From Phlebopus portentosus (lineage: Eukaryota > Basidiomycota > Agaricomycetes > Boletales > Boletinellaceae): DNA of 64,000 nucleotides. Every line of letters starts with the position of its first letter. Within the stretch, counting starts at the first letter, position 1. The position numbers and the translations under genes are program-made. Positions 21,795-33,593 of the stretch are shown in pieces. Under the pieces are notes generated by a model that was not told where the DNA came from, did not search any database, and saw nothing but the letters and a program-made list of their open reading frames with translations. The stretch lies in NCBI GenBank assembly GCA_037892935.1, contig JAYXKI010000014.1, forward strand, positions 62,001 to 126,000, written 5' to 3'.

Positions 21795-23508
21795 ATGTCT
21801 AACGTGGCTAGTCTGTTTCTTGAAGTTCTTTCTATTCGATCAGAGGTTGAGCCATTGGATCCTAGTATAGTCCCGTCTGTGGCCACCGTGAAAACGACTG
21901 GACAGTATTTTCAAGTAGCAGTCGTCGCCGTCTTAGTCTACGATGCTCGTGAGTCTATCCTCTGATATTTCTCCTCTCATACTGAGCACATTAATAGTTA
22001 TTACGGTGGATAAGGAGGTGAAGACTACCCTTTCTAGACCAATATATCGTCATCTGTAACCGTTTGGACCTTTAGGCTAAGTTCTTTTGGGTAAGCATAT
22101 TTTCTTTTCTCGAGTCGGGACTTACACTAACTATGGGTTTCCTGCAGAAGCTTCCGCGAAATACAGTTGACTATGTATATTTTGTGGTACGTACAACTCA
22201 AATCGGAAGACATGTCTGACGAGATTATCTTCACAGAACCGTTACGTTGGCATTTTCGGGGCAATTACATTTCTCTTTTGTGGGGTCTATTTTACTCATG
22301 AGCGCATATTTCCACAAAACTGATCACTCAAATGTCGAAGGGAATGTATACGGCGTAGACCTTATGATGTCAGTCGCCCTAATTCCCTTTCGCACTTTCC
22401 CTAATACTTTCCTCAAACTTTAGGTGTGAGTGGTCGAGTCTCGACGTTGAAATGTGTCAATGAATAATCTGAGTCAGGTAACTTTGCTGAGTGGGCTCAA
22501 AATATTGCCAGTGAGCAGATATTGAAGCTTTCTCAATTGTATCGCTAACGTCCAAGCAGCTTGGGTGACAATCATTTCAATCGATTGTAAGTCGCCAAAC
22601 TCCGCCCTGACTCGATTACTCATCGCCCGTGCAGATATTCTTATGATTCGAGTCCTTGCACTCTATTCACAAGGTAGGTAATGATGTCGACGAGGAGCCA
22701 TGCTCATTGCTGTACAGATAGGCGATTGTCGTTGTGTCTCGGCCTACTATTAATGCTCGGGGCACTTTTCAAGTTAGCCATGGTCATTTATTTGGATATT
22801 TTTCAACGTAGTGAGTCGATCAGCTGAGTTGTCGCAAAGTTACTCATGTTAGCTTTAGTCGCCGTCGGCAGTCTTGCTAAAAACGTGACAATATGCGGTC
22901 AAGACCTCCTCCTTCCTTGGCAGTTGGGAGTGATCGACTGGTAAGTGAGATGGTGCAGCGTTAACAAAATGCTCAATTTTTATGCTAGGGTGATTCCAAT
23001 GGCATATGGAGCAGTCCTTATGGTCCTCGCTCTTTACAAGGCTGCTGAATATTGGAAGATATCCGCTGGCTTCAAGGGCTTCATGCTGGTCAAGGTTCTC
23101 ATTCGAGATCAGATTTTGTATTTCATGCTGTGAGCTATACGTTACTTCCCGAGAACTTAGTTGATGCCCGATTTCCCCAGCGTTATCACATGCTGCATGT
23201 TCGACATCATTCAGTTCAAGCTGGAATTCTCGAATGCTTTCCTTGCGGGTATCCTAAATGCGCTCGGAAACCCAGCTTTCTTTACCATCCTCGGCAGCCG
23301 GATGCTATTCAACTTGAAAGAAGCGGGAGAACGAGGTCAGAACGAAGGAACAAGCTACGGGATGCCATCGCAGACAATAAGCGAGATCGATTTCGCGGAG
23401 CCAGTAAATGCACAAAGGTTTTGTTTCTGTTTCTTTTTGATGGTTTTAGGCTGATTATCGTTCAGGGACAGCGAACCGGATATCGAAGGACATAATGAGG
23501 AGGCATGA
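21795..23508 (+). CDS. DUF6533-type polytopic membrane protein (copy A)
   Basis: First exon 21795-21948 (phase 1), then micro-exons 21998-22017 (20 nt, ITVDKE) and 22076-22090 (15 nt, AKFFW). These are followed by KLPRNTVDYVYFV, NRYVGIFGAITFLF, and further short exons ILMIRVLALYSQ, a hydrophobic exon, VIPMAYGAVLMVLALYKAAEYW, and the last long exon. The conserved tail reads LGSRMLFNLKEAGERG with NEGTS and FAEP; a final exon ends at TGA 23506-23508. It has about seven hydrophobic segments. The N-terminal block YFQVA...LITVDKE...FFW...NRY is DUF6533. Function unknown; the topology is receptor-like. It lies in the same direction as the reductase. Confidence 0.82.
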
Positions 23509-24049
23509 TTTACTTATTCTGCTTTCCGATGACTGTGCTATTTTGCTTGAAATGGACGCACCGAGGTGACGTAGTTACTATAGGAGTGAAGAAGTCAACG
23601 AATCACCCCAGATAGGCAGGGTACCCTCACAATCGCGTGAGGGTGACTCTATTTTCTGTACACCTTTTATACACTACCATACATGTCTCGGATACGTCCG
23701 AATTTAGTTTATCCAAGTTTTAGTGGCTTCATCACAGTTGTGACGGTCTTGGAAAGGCATGGGTGATGTTCACCGGCTCCGGATTTCTATCTGATATTAT
23801 GTATTGCAACGTACATTTATTTGTGTCGATTCATGAATTTAAGCAATAGGAAAGCTGTCACAGGCTTTAGTGTATTTTTATATGACTCTAGCTTAGTTTT
23901 ATCGGTCTCCGTGACAGAAGGTCAGTTTTATAATTACTTATTCAATTGCGGCTGGGGATCAGCAGGAAATAGGAATATAATGTAACAATATGATTATGTA
24001 CAAATGAGACCAAAACACTGCAGCTGTGCACTAATAGTAGCATGCGTAC
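23509..24049. other. Intergenic, no gene seen
   Basis: AT-rich spacer between the intact DUF6533 copy and the decayed duplicate. No frame or repeat of note. Confidence 0.5.
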
Positions 24050-24480
24050 AGTAGCTTCACCAGATGGCTGCTCATCTAACTTCCATACACGAGCAACGAA
24101 TCACAGCTGCTTCCTATGGCTTGCTCTTGATGATCCTTCCTGAGTGCACGATGAATGAATCCATCGAGTCCATACTTGTCTCAAAGCTTAAAGCTGCTTG
24201 CTCAGGCTAGCAGTTCCACCACCACGCAGAACTAGAATCTCTTTATGCTGAGTACCTGCTGGACATGACTGCTAATGGATGAAGCTATTCAGGGTTAGCA
24301 GTTCTCATTACCAAACCTTTGTGCATTTTCACTTTCACCTGTGGAAATATGCCATGTGAATCATACTTGCATTCTAATTATAGCCTACATGGACAACAAT
24401 TGGATGGAACTGGTAAAAAGAAACTGTGTAAGCTCTGGTTTCTAATTAATGTTCTAAAGGATCTAACCTTCATATGATAG
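24050..24480 (+). pseudogene. Decayed second half of aldo-keto reductase
   Basis: Aligns by eye to 20530-20985: the ATGGCT...CTCAT start, CTTCCTATGGC, CACGATGAATGAA, CTCAAAGCTTAAAGCTGCT and the final ACATGGACAACAATTGGA. It is broken by frame changes and deletions, and CpG sites of the parent are mostly TG or CA. No protein can be made. It is the left end of a duplicated block. Confidence 0.8.
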
Positions 24481-25179
24481 AGAAATGATCAGAAAAGCAA
24501 ATATATGTATCTTTATGACGGGATCATTAGTCCTGTTTTATGGGATTGATGTTTTGAAGCATTTGAGATGAGATGAGGATGATGCATGTGGACTTGCAAC
24601 CAATGTGAGGTGCTGAGAAACCAGATGCGGTGCAGGTCGTGTGGGGTACCATGACATCATCTCAGTACACAAAATATCAATTATACACTGACACGGACTC
24701 ACCTAAGTCCAAAGGAAGGTGTGATTCTGGATCTGTTATCTGATTATTTCGAGCAAAGATTGCATGTAGCATTTGTTCAGGCAAAGTCTCTCCAGATCAA
24801 ATGACCTATCTTCAGTCTCCTGGTACCTCTACGGAGATTGATCATTGTAGTCCAGTCCAGCAGCTCTATAGTTACCTTAGTGTAATACTTGTCGACTAGT
24901 ATCTATGGTCTGATGATCATCGGAGTGTCTCCATCAATATCGCACAAGCACTGCAAGGTTGAACCTCAGCAGGGCTTGGTAAACAGACTCTGATTCCTTT
25001 TAGCAGATGAAATCTGGAGGTCCTGTCTTGGACTTAGAGTGCTCTCCAGTTGCAATTGTATAATCAAGCAGGGTGCGACAGATGAACATGGTAGGAACCT
25101 CAGGTTCAATAATCCTTCTCCCTCTCTCACTTCATCTGATTCTAATTTCCAATAATGGGAGAAGCACACTCAAGACATC
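24481..25179. repeat. Decayed copy of the 21045-21790 spacer
   Basis: Shared stretches include AAATATATGTATCTTTA followed by GACGGGATCA, and the GAGGTGC(C/T)GAGAAACC segment. Where the parent has AACGCGAGG the copy has AATGTGAGG; other CpG sites behave alike. It links the reductase relic and the DUF6533 relic into one duplicated segment. Confidence 0.7.
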
Positions 25180-25322
25180 TGGCTCTTCACCCGACCAGTT
25201 GATCATCATAGTTCTTTCTGTTCAATCAGAAGTTAAACCTATAGATCTAAGCACAGTTCATTTGCTCGCCTCTGACTTATTGACTGCCCAGTTCTTCCAA
25301 GTTGTACTCGACACCGTCTTTA
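25180..25322 (+). pseudogene. DUF6533 relic, first exon, cut by a MITE
   Basis: Matches the first exon of copy A from the VLSIRSEVEPLDPS region to VVAVL. The match resumes right after the MITE at 26083 with TATGTGACGCCC (for YDA). It has frame damage and no usable start. Part of the duplicated reductase-DUF6533 segment; the remaining exons beyond 26100 are too decayed to follow. Confidence 0.75.
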
Positions 25323-26082
25323 CTGCCTTTTTCATATGTATTGTCACTCATGACTTCTGTGATTTTTGTCACACAGAACACCTCATAATATAAAAATCAC
25401 CATATCTCACTCAATTCTTGACTGTTCTGCATGATCTAAGTTTCTAAATTCGTATTTTTAAGATACACTTCAAACTCCAACAAGGATGAAGAGAAATGAG
25501 CAAATAATAAGTGAGATATGTTGCAAAAGGCCGATTTTAGACACATATTTCATGTGCATTTTTTCCTGCCCTCAGACTGGGTGCTAGAACAATCTAGACT
25601 GCACCAGAGTGGTGCTATTGGCATAATATGAATTTACAGACATCAGATTGCCTAAGAATGAATTTATTTTGAGGTCTAGGGGCCCTTGAGAAAAGGTAGG
25701 TTTGAGCTCAGCTCAGACATATATCAAACCAGCAGATACAACACAGAATAGAGCTCAGAGCCTGTCTGTAAATTTACAATAAAATTATTATATCATTTTG
25801 GACTTGCCTATAGGACTGTAGAAGCAGGGATGAGGGCAGGAAAAACTGCACATGAAAGATGTGTCTAAAATTGGCCTTTTGCAACATATCTCACTCATTA
25901 TTTGCTCATTTCTATTTATAATTGGTGGAGTTTGAAACCAATCTTAAAACTATGAATTTAGCAACTTAGATCATGCAAAATGGTCAAGAATTGAGTGAGA
26001 TATGGTGATTTTTATATTATGAGGTGTTCTGTGTGACAAAAATCACAGAAGTTGTGAGTGACAATACATATGAAAAAGGCTG
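25323..26082. mobile_element. MITE with about 250-bp inverted arms and TA target duplication
   Basis: Tips CTGCCTTTTTCATATG and, inverted, CAGCCTTTTTCATATG (one mismatch at base 2). The arms run to about 25576 and from about 25829; the core is about 250 bp without coding sequence. TA flanks both ends (25321-25322 and 26083-26084), as for Tc1/mariner-type elements, and removing the insert restores the DUF6533 exon relic. A single arm of the same family remains at 46990-47205. Confidence 0.8.
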
Positions 26083-26639
26083 TAGTATGTGACGCCCATG
26101 GGTTTCTCACCTGCCGTACTTCCGCTAATCTTTGTGAATTTATAACAAAATTGCATGTCAAGACCTTGTCGTAATCACTGGTTCATCACTATTTTTCGAT
26201 GGAAGAACAATAGCTAATTTATCTCTATGTACATGTATTTGTCACAAGGTGAAGTCTGCAAAGTGTGATGGATGATACTTGAGCTGAAATGGTAAAGGAT
26301 GGCATAAATCATTTTCCTGACTCGATTGAGTTGATTTCGTCCTTTGAGAATGCTATGGCAGTGTTCTTCCTTCAATTTTTCTACTTTTGGTCATATCCAA
26401 AACTCTGTCGGGATGCACCTCTGTTCGAGACTCGTGCTTCAGATTTCACACTTTACTTGCAGAGTTACTACAATTAGATAATGGCAACCAAAAGATGGCA
26501 ATGGGATGTACCAAGTCAGCCTGGCTCTCCCTGATCCACAAAGCACTCATATCTTCTTTGGCTTCATTGGTACATATAGAGTCTAGCCTCAGCAGATGAG
26601 GGCAACCCCACATCTGCTTCCAGTTCAATCCTTAACATA

Positions 26640-26950
26640 TCTCATTTGACCAACTGTCACTCCATGATGCCCTTTTCTCTACATCTGATGCTGAACCAAT
26701 TGATCCTAGTAGAGTTCGGACTTGGGCCTTTGAGTTATTTATTGATCAGTGTTTTCACATAGCAACTCTCACAGTCTTAATCTACGATGCCCATAAGTAT
26801 GACACTTGGAGCATCCTAACATACTCTGACAATGATTAAGTTATCACACTGGATAAAGAGATAACATCTGTCTTGTCCAGAGGTTTCATTTCTCATACTG
26901 AATGAAGCACTTTTGAGGCAAGATATTTCTGGGTACCCTTGCAAATCACT
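26640..26950 (+). pseudogene. Second DUF6533 relic, cut by retrotransposon E2
   Basis: It contains an N-terminal exon (EPIDPSRV ... ATLTVLIYDA), the 20-nt micro-exon at 26841-26860 whose donor GT is now AT, and the 15-nt micro-exon at 26918-26932 (ARYFW) with an intact GT donor. The LTR of E2 begins 18 bases later, so the remainder of the gene is absent on this side and was not found on the far side of the island. Confidence 0.8.
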
Positions 26951-27409
26951 TGTTAGGTGGATGGCTCAAGGACTGAGTCGAGGCAGGCCAACACAACAAC
27001 AAACAAGCGTGGATGAGATAATCCCAAACACGTCGCTCAGGTCAAGACAGCTAAGACGAGGCTTAAGTCCAGACCGTCAAACGCTAGGTCGCAGTGAAGG
27101 TAAGTAGAATTCAGCAAACTAATAATACAAGAGTAGATACCTAGGTCGCAGTGAAGGTAAGTAGAATAGAAAGACAAGGAACAAAAGAGTCAAACTATCT
27201 ACTTATATAGACTTTGAGTGTGAGAAAGGTCTACTCTAATGGGAAGTCACATGACAAGGAATGGGATGATTAGTGAGCATGATAGAACATTGTGGAAAGT
27301 TCCAGCAAATGGATGAATAAGCACATAAGAAAAATAAAAGAAAAGGAAAAAGAATATTAAAATAAATGATAACGTAAGAAAGGAAAAGGAAAATGTTCAA
27401 GTCCTTATA
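26951..27409 (-). repeat. 3' LTR of E2 (459 bp)
   Basis: Bounded by TGTTAG and, at the inner side, CCTTATA (CCTTACA in sister LTRs) next to the inverted polypurine tract. Long-U5 type, like 33135-33593 and 4293-4754. Confidence 0.9.
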
Positions 27410-27880
27410 TCACCCCCCCTTCAAGGTTGGGCATCCCGACCAACCACATAAGCCTTCCGAGGATGTGAACTTGTACAGCGCTCGCAGGCTTTGTCGAGGT
27501 ATCGTTAACTTCCTCGGAGCTCCAGGATGTTTGCGATAGAATTCTTGAATTGATTCCTGCGCATTATCCTTGACATCGGAATCTGGCTGCCAAGTCGCTT
27601 CCTCATATCCAACCCACTTGACCAAGAATTGGAGCTTGCCTCGATGCAGACGTGAGTCGAGTATTTCTTTAACCTCATACTCTTCCTGCTCATCAATGAT
27701 CACTGGCGGTGGTAGAGGTGGCTTCTTCTGAGATTCGAAGGATGGTTGGACGGCTGGTTTGAGCAAGATCTCATTAAAAACTGGATGGACCTTCTTCCAA
27801 GTCTTCGGTAGTTTGAGTCTGTATGCACTTGCGCCAACCTTTTCCACTACCTCAAAGGGACCAAACCATTTATCATCCAT
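27410..27880 (-). pseudogene. pol: E2 integrase C-terminus and chromodomain
   Basis: A 156-codon frame. After the GPFEVVEKVGASAYRLKLP integrase tail comes a chromodomain with EYEVKEIL, FLVKWVGYEEATWQP and an acidic/aromatic end. It stops with GG and TGA in the polypurine tract. It is separated from the main integrase frame by stops near 27895 and 28120. The chromodomain places E2 in the chromovirus branch. Confidence 0.9.
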
Positions 27881-28231
27881 CTTCTTCGTCAGTCAGATCA
27901 TCTTGATATTTCGTCCATCTAAGAAGACTTTCTGCCCTGCCTCATAGGTAATGGACTTCCCAGCATGACGGTCGTAGAAACGCTTCATGTCTTTGTTCGC
28001 TTGGGTTAGGTTTCCTTGAGCGAGTTCATGCACTTCCTTGACATGCTTGGCAAATTCTTCTGCTGACAGGTTCGACGATGCCGTTCCAACCCCTGTGAAG
28101 TCTAAGGGGTGCATTCCCATGTTAATGAAGAAGGGAGATAGCTTCGTCGCTGAATGTTCACAGTTGTTGTATGCGAATTCTGCGAGAGCCAGCCAGTCTG
28201 CCCAGTCCGACTGCCAATGGTTGACGTATAG

Positions 28232-29062
28232 TCAGAGGTACTGTTCGAGCTCTTGATTAACTTGTTCTGTCTGCCCGTCCATTTGAGGGTGATATGCCAT
28301 TGACGGATTGCCTTCAATGTGAAGGAGTTTGTACAACTCCCTCATCATCTTCACATCGAACTGTACTCCTCGGTCGTGGATGATCTTTCGAGGTAAACTG
28401 TGCAACTGGAAGATATGGTCCCTGTAAATCCTGGCCATTCCTTCTGCCATCAATTTTATTGTCGTTGGTATCGCATGGATTTGTTTGCTGAAGCGATCGA
28501 CTACCACACAAATTGCGTTAAATCCATTTGACTCCAGCAACTCTCCAATCAAGTCGACCATGACAATCTGCCATGGCGCCTCCGGCACCTCGTTAGGGTG
28601 CAAAACCTTTGCTCTCGTTGTCCTTAGAGCCTTCATCTGCTGACAACGATCACACCCCCGCACATACACCCACATGTCTGCACTCATCCTCGGCCACCAG
28701 TACCTGTGTGCTATTAGCTGGATCATCTTCGTCACTCCTGGATGTCCTGCCAGGGTCGAGTCATGGTGTTCCTTCATGATGTTCTCTCTGATGCTCACTG
28801 GTACGTATAGCCGATGGCCCTTTCTCCACATGTCCCCTCTCTTCTCAACGTCCTTCGGCCTCACTCCCTCATCCTCTTGTCTCTGTGCTTCCACAACCTT
28901 TTCGATGAGTACTTCTCTTGACATCTGAACCGTTCCTCTAACCAGCCATTCCTTCTTGATGAAAGTCACGTTCTCGTTATTGCACTCGCCCTTGTCATAA
29001 TCAGCCTGGCGTGACAACAGATCGGCTTTTCCCAACGTCTTTCCAGGTTTATGGACTAGCAT
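28232..29062 (-). pseudogene. pol: E2 integrase core
   Basis: A 276-codon frame with the HHCC finger (HHDSTLAGHPG ... CDRCQQ), the first catalytic Asp in VDLIGEL, the second in IIHDRGVQF and the Glu in QTEQVNQELEQYL. Integrase would join element cDNA to chromosomal DNA. It continues in a shifted frame towards 27893. Confidence 0.9.
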
Positions 29063-29125
29063 AAAATCGAACTCAGCTAAATCGAGTCGCCAATGAGCTT
29101 GTCGATGATTTAGCTTCTGCAGTAA

Positions 29126-29494
29126 TTAGAAGTACATTAGATTTGCATGGTCTGTCCATACCTTAAAAGGTTGGTTAGCTCCCTGGAGATATTGTCGCCA
29201 TTCCTTTAGGGCTTGAACAATGGTGAGTATTTCCTTGTCATAGATCTCATAATTTTGCTCTGCCTCTAGGAATGTTGACGACCAATAAGCGATCACCTTC
29301 CATTTGCCATCTTGTTTCTGGAGAAGGACTCCACCAGTCGCAAAGTCTGACGCATCTGCTTCTACACAGAAAGGGTCCTCGTTGTTGGGTATCGCTAACA
29401 CAGGAGGACTACTCAAATGACGCTTCAATTCCTCGAACGCTGCCTTCTCGTCTTCGCCCCACTTCCATTCCACCTTACCCATCAGTGTAGTCAA
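29126..29494 (-). pseudogene. pol: E2 RNase H domain
   Basis: A 122-codon frame with the Ty3-type RNase H pattern: VEADASDFATGGVL, then YDKEILTIV and VWTDHANL. Separated from RT by a stop near 29525 and from integrase by one near 29120. It would digest the RNA strand of the replication hybrid. Confidence 0.88.
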
Positions 29495-29530
29495 GGGTTT
29501 GACGACCGAACTGTAATCCTTAACAAAACG

Positions 29531-30211
29531 TCACAACCAATTTCCTAATCCCAGGAATTGTTGCAGTTCGTGAATGTTCTTTGGAATTGGCCAGTCCTGT
29601 ACCGCTGCCGTCTTCTTGGGATCCATTCGAACTTTGCCATTGCCAATGATGTGCCTGAGGTACTTGACTGTGTCGACTTCGAACTCGCACTTCTGCGGCT
29701 TTAGGAAAAGTCTATTTTGGTGAAGAATTTCAAAGACTCGTTTGGTGCGCCTGTGGTGTTCCTCTAGATCATTCGAGAAAATGAGAATGTTATTGAGGTA
29801 AATAATGACGATACCCTCATGAATTAACTCCCGAAAGATGTCATTCATGAAGCCTTGGAACGTCGCTGGTGTGTTACACAAGCCGAAGAACATGACCGTG
29901 GGTTCGAATAATCCCAGATTTGTCCAAAATGCTGCCTTCCACTCGTCTCCCTCACGAATCCAGATGTTGTAGTATCCCCAACGAACATCAAGCTTCGTGA
30001 TGTACCTTGCATCCTTGACCTTGTCGATGAGCTCATTTATCAGCAGCAACGGGTATTTGTTCTTGACCATCCCTTCGTTGAGCTTTTGATAGTCTTGGAT
30101 TGCTCGTAAGCTCCCATCCTCTTTCTTGATAAAGAAGAATGGTGATGCCATTGGAGACTTCGACTGTCGGATACATCCTGACGCTAGGTTTTCCTCAATG
30201 AACTCCCTCAT
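29531..30211 (-). pseudogene. pol: E2 reverse transcriptase, catalytic motif lost
   Basis: A 226-codon frame with the RT fingers and palm ([43 protein letters not shown]). The YLDD active-site motif reads YLNN, so both catalytic aspartates are Asn and polymerisation is not possible. Even without the stops the copy is inactive. Confidence 0.9.
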
Positions 30212-30298
30212 CGCTTCTTGTTCTTTTGGTGATAACGGGTAAACCTTGCAGTTGCTGGGTTTGAAATCCGGTTTCAGGTCAATAGCGTGGTCCCATGT

Positions 30299-31009
30299 TC
30301 AGTGGTTTGGTAAGCGTTCGAACGACTCCTCACTAAAGATGTCGGCGTATTCCTCCAGGTAAGGTGGCCATCTTGCCGCTTCCTTCATCCGCACATTCCT
30401 CACAAACTCTTCATCTATCTCCTCACTCGATAGTGACATCTCACATTCGTCAGGGCAATGGGTGAACTTAACTGTTCCTAACCTCCAATCAATCTCAGGA
30501 TTATGCTTCGTCAACCAGTCATGTCCGAGGAAGATGTTGCTTGACGCTAAGGATGTTACTGCCAGTTGAATCTCTTCCTCGTGTTTCCCAAAGAACATTC
30601 GTACGACTACATATTCCTTGATCAATCCAGCCTCGTTGCTTGTTCCATCAGCATTGAAGACTGGTCTAGGCCAAATGTACCTTTGAGTAGGGAAACCATA
30701 CTGTTTGACAAAACCTTTGTCGATGCATGAGCCTGTGCATCCTGAGTCAATCAGTGCATGAGCATCAATGAAGTTTTCCTCTTCAAGTAGGGGGTTCGAC
30801 AAGTCCACTTCGTCATCACCTGCTACCTTTGGGTGTATGATGCTAACGAAGGCATCCAACTCTTTTCCTCCCGCCCGTCGCACAAACTGGTCCGTGTCTA
30901 CAATGCCCTCATGCCATACCTCAGCCACGTGTCTGCCTACCACATCCCACACTGCTTCAGTGACGTTCGCCTGAGCAACAACGTTCTCGCGGTAAGGTGC
31001 TTCCACCAC
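30299..31009 (-). pseudogene. pol: E2 protease region
   Basis: A 236-codon frame. It contains the retropepsin active site ALIDSGCTGSCID (DSG triad intact), a flap region and the link to RT ([13 protein letters not shown] in sister copies). It lies in a separate frame from gag, so pol expression probably needed frameshifting or reinitiation. Confidence 0.88.
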
Positions 31010-31275
31010 AACCTCATTTTTTATAGCGGTTTGATTCTACTCTTCCTCTCTCAATTCACCTGCTTGCGCATCTGCTCTTCTGACAAATAAATCTTCATAG
31101 ACTTCGAAATCATTGTTGTCATCTTCAGATTCATCTAGCAGCATGTTGGTAAGGATCTTTCAAAGGGTAAAACCATCACTGATATTCGCATCTTGATATT
31201 GTACAACTGGACAATTATATTTTAATGAGTCCAACGAAAAGAGTCCTTTAGGAGACCGACCAGTCATTCCGACGT

Positions 31276-32670
31276 CTACGCCTGGCCTTCTGGAAAACCC
31301 TCACTGTCCACTAACTCTTCCAGCTCAGCGGGCACTGCTCAGACCTCAACCTCTTTGAAGGAGGATTCCTTCGCTTGACCGAGCTCTTTGAGGAGCACTT
31401 CTCTGTCTTCTGGAACAAAGGCTGCGATGATGGCACGTATCGCTTCACGACCTCGTGGGCATTCCCTGATGTAGTGGCCCACCTGACCACACTTGTAACA
31501 AGCACGTGTACAATGTGCCTGGTTCATCATCATGTCCATTGGCTGTCCTAAGCCTCCATATGTTACTCCCATTGCGTCACGACGATCTTGGGTGGGGGGC
31601 ACGAAGGGACGAGCTGCTTGTTGAGGCGGCACCAGGCGTCGCAGTGGTGGTACTGGAGCCGGCTTCGTCATAGTCGAGCTTGTCACCTTCCGCCGACGTT
31701 CAGCCATCAGATCCCTGATTTGGCATTCGACCCTGTCAACTTTGATGGCAGCCTTCTTGAACTCTTTGTACGATGTCGGTTCATTAGGCAATCTCATGAC
31801 GCCTTCGACAACCTTGGGGTTTAGTGCCCTCTTCAGGTGACTCATCAACCATTTGTCATGCGCTTCTATTGCTAGACCAGCGTCCACTCGACAAATGTCG
31901 AACTTGTTGAAGAACTCATCAGCGTTGAGGTCTCCTTGGTACATCGCATCAAGTCATTCGAAAGCTTTTTGAGACCTGGCGGGGTCGTCGAACGACATGT
32001 CCAGCTTCTTCAAGAAGGCGTCCCAGCTGTCAGTAAATTTCAAGTCGCCATCTTTGTCGACTGCTCCACTGGTATAGCTTTCTGCCCAGCGAGCTGCAGC
32101 GCCACTCTTCATATACGACAGGGCGAACATAATCTTACTCTTGTTCATCCTGAACTCCGACTCAGATGCGTAGATGTAGAGATGCAGCTCTCGCTTGAAG
32201 TCCACATAGTCGTGTTCACCATCAAAATCTCTCGGTTTGGCGACATGGACCTTCTTTGATGCCTTCGAGCCTTAGTGCGCACCTTCGCCTGCGGCTTGGA
32301 GTGCTAACGCGACTGCTGTCACAAGGTTGGTCATTGCTTCCTTCGATAACGACATCTCATGTTTTTCCTCTTCTTCTTCTTCTTCACTTGGTATGAGCGG
32401 CGCTGGTTCTCGGAATTTACCAAATGACGATGAAGGTTCGATAGGAGGGGCAGTCGTCTAAGTAGTTGAAGTTGACGGTCCTGGTAAGGAGACCGTTGAT
32501 TGGGTTGGGGTAAGGGGCGTGGGTTCATCTACATCGTCTTCTCGCTTCGCTCTCCAATAGAGGGACTTTTCTCCCCTCTGGGAGTACCACTTCTTTGCAG
32601 TTTCATCCCACCAGGCATCGAAGACTTGATCCCCTGCTTTGATGATGTAGTGACCTCGTGAAACGCTCTA
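31276..32670 (-). pseudogene. gag: E2 gag
   Basis: Split by stops and shifts into frames at 31339-31944 and 31954-32205 plus an N-terminal part. The capsid domain is followed by the zinc knuckle CYKCGQVGHYIREC with all four metal ligands kept, unlike E1. The stop is at the TAG complementary to 31276-31278. Confidence 0.85.
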
Positions 32671-33122
32671 CCTAGAGTTTGCCGGTAGGGCTGCTCGTTG
32701 GTCATTAGTTAGCTCCACCTTGATAGGCTGGGGGTGGAACAGGGATTGGGATGGAGTTCGGACGGGTCCCACTTCGGGTGATCGGCTCGTCTCTGAAATT
32801 GATGACTAAGCGAAAGGCTCTAAGGTACATGATAAACGAGATACTGGTTGACGATTGGACTCTATGCGTCACCCACGAGAACGTCTGATGTTGGTTCCAA
32901 AAGAGGGTAACTCTGAGCACTATGGTGATGTGATTGGTTAATACTTTGGGTACTATCGGGTCACGTTGGAGTCAATTGGACTTTGACAGGCAAGATAGGG
33001 GTTTGTTGTCTGCACAGTAGAAACTGGGTTTCGTTTGATGCCGTCCTTCGAAGGTATACTTCAGGGGACACCTCACAGGTGAGCGCTCGATGACAACAGA
33101 ATCGGATGTGAGCCAGAGGTAG

Positions 33123-33134
33123 GTCTTTCTATTA
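33123..33134 (-). promoter_or_regulatory. E2 self-priming primer-binding site
   Basis: The same TAATAGAAAGAC as in E1, directly internal to the 5' LTR, complementary to GTCTTTCTATT in that LTR. Confidence 0.7.
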
Positions 33135-33593
33135 TGTTAGGCAGACGGCTCAAGGACTGAGTCGAGGCAGGCTAACACAACAACAAACAAGTATGGATGA
33201 GATAATCCCAAATACGTCGCTCAGGTCAAGACAGCTAAGACGAGGCTTAAGTCCAGACCGTCAAATGCTAGGTCACAGTGAAGGTAAGTAGAATTCAATA
33301 AACTAATAATACAAGAGTAGATACCTAGGTCGCAGTGAAGGTAAGTAGAATAGAAAGACAAGGAACGAAAGAGTCAAACTATCTACTTATATAGACTTTG
33401 AGTGTGAGAAAGGTCTACTCTAATGGGAAGTCACATGACAAGGAATGGGATGATTAGTGAGCGTGATAGAACATTGTGAAAAGTTCCGGCAAATGGATGA
33501 ATAAGCACATAAGAAAAAGAAAAGAAAAGGAAAAAGAATATTAAAATAAATGATAACGTAAGAAAGGAAAAGGAAAATGTTCAAGTCCTTACA
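33135..33593 (-). repeat. 5' LTR of E2 (459 bp)
   Basis: Starts TGTAAGGAC on the minus strand and ends CTAACA. It has TATATAA and two copies of the internal 57-bp repeat. It pairs with 26951-27409. Confidence 0.92.

Larger units (their letters stand above)
26951..33593 (-). mobile_element. Complete Ty3/gypsy chromovirus (element E2), decayed
   Basis: Two 459-bp LTRs enclose PBS, gag, protease, RT, RNase H, integrase, chromodomain and polypurine tract in the standard chromovirus order on the minus strand. By eye the LTRs differ at about 17 positions, almost all transitions, so the insertion is not recent. The flanking 5 bases differ (TCACT left, ATGAG right). The right flank is gag-leader sequence of another element, so its ends have recombined. 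Coding regions contain several stops and the RT active site is changed. Confidence 0.93.
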
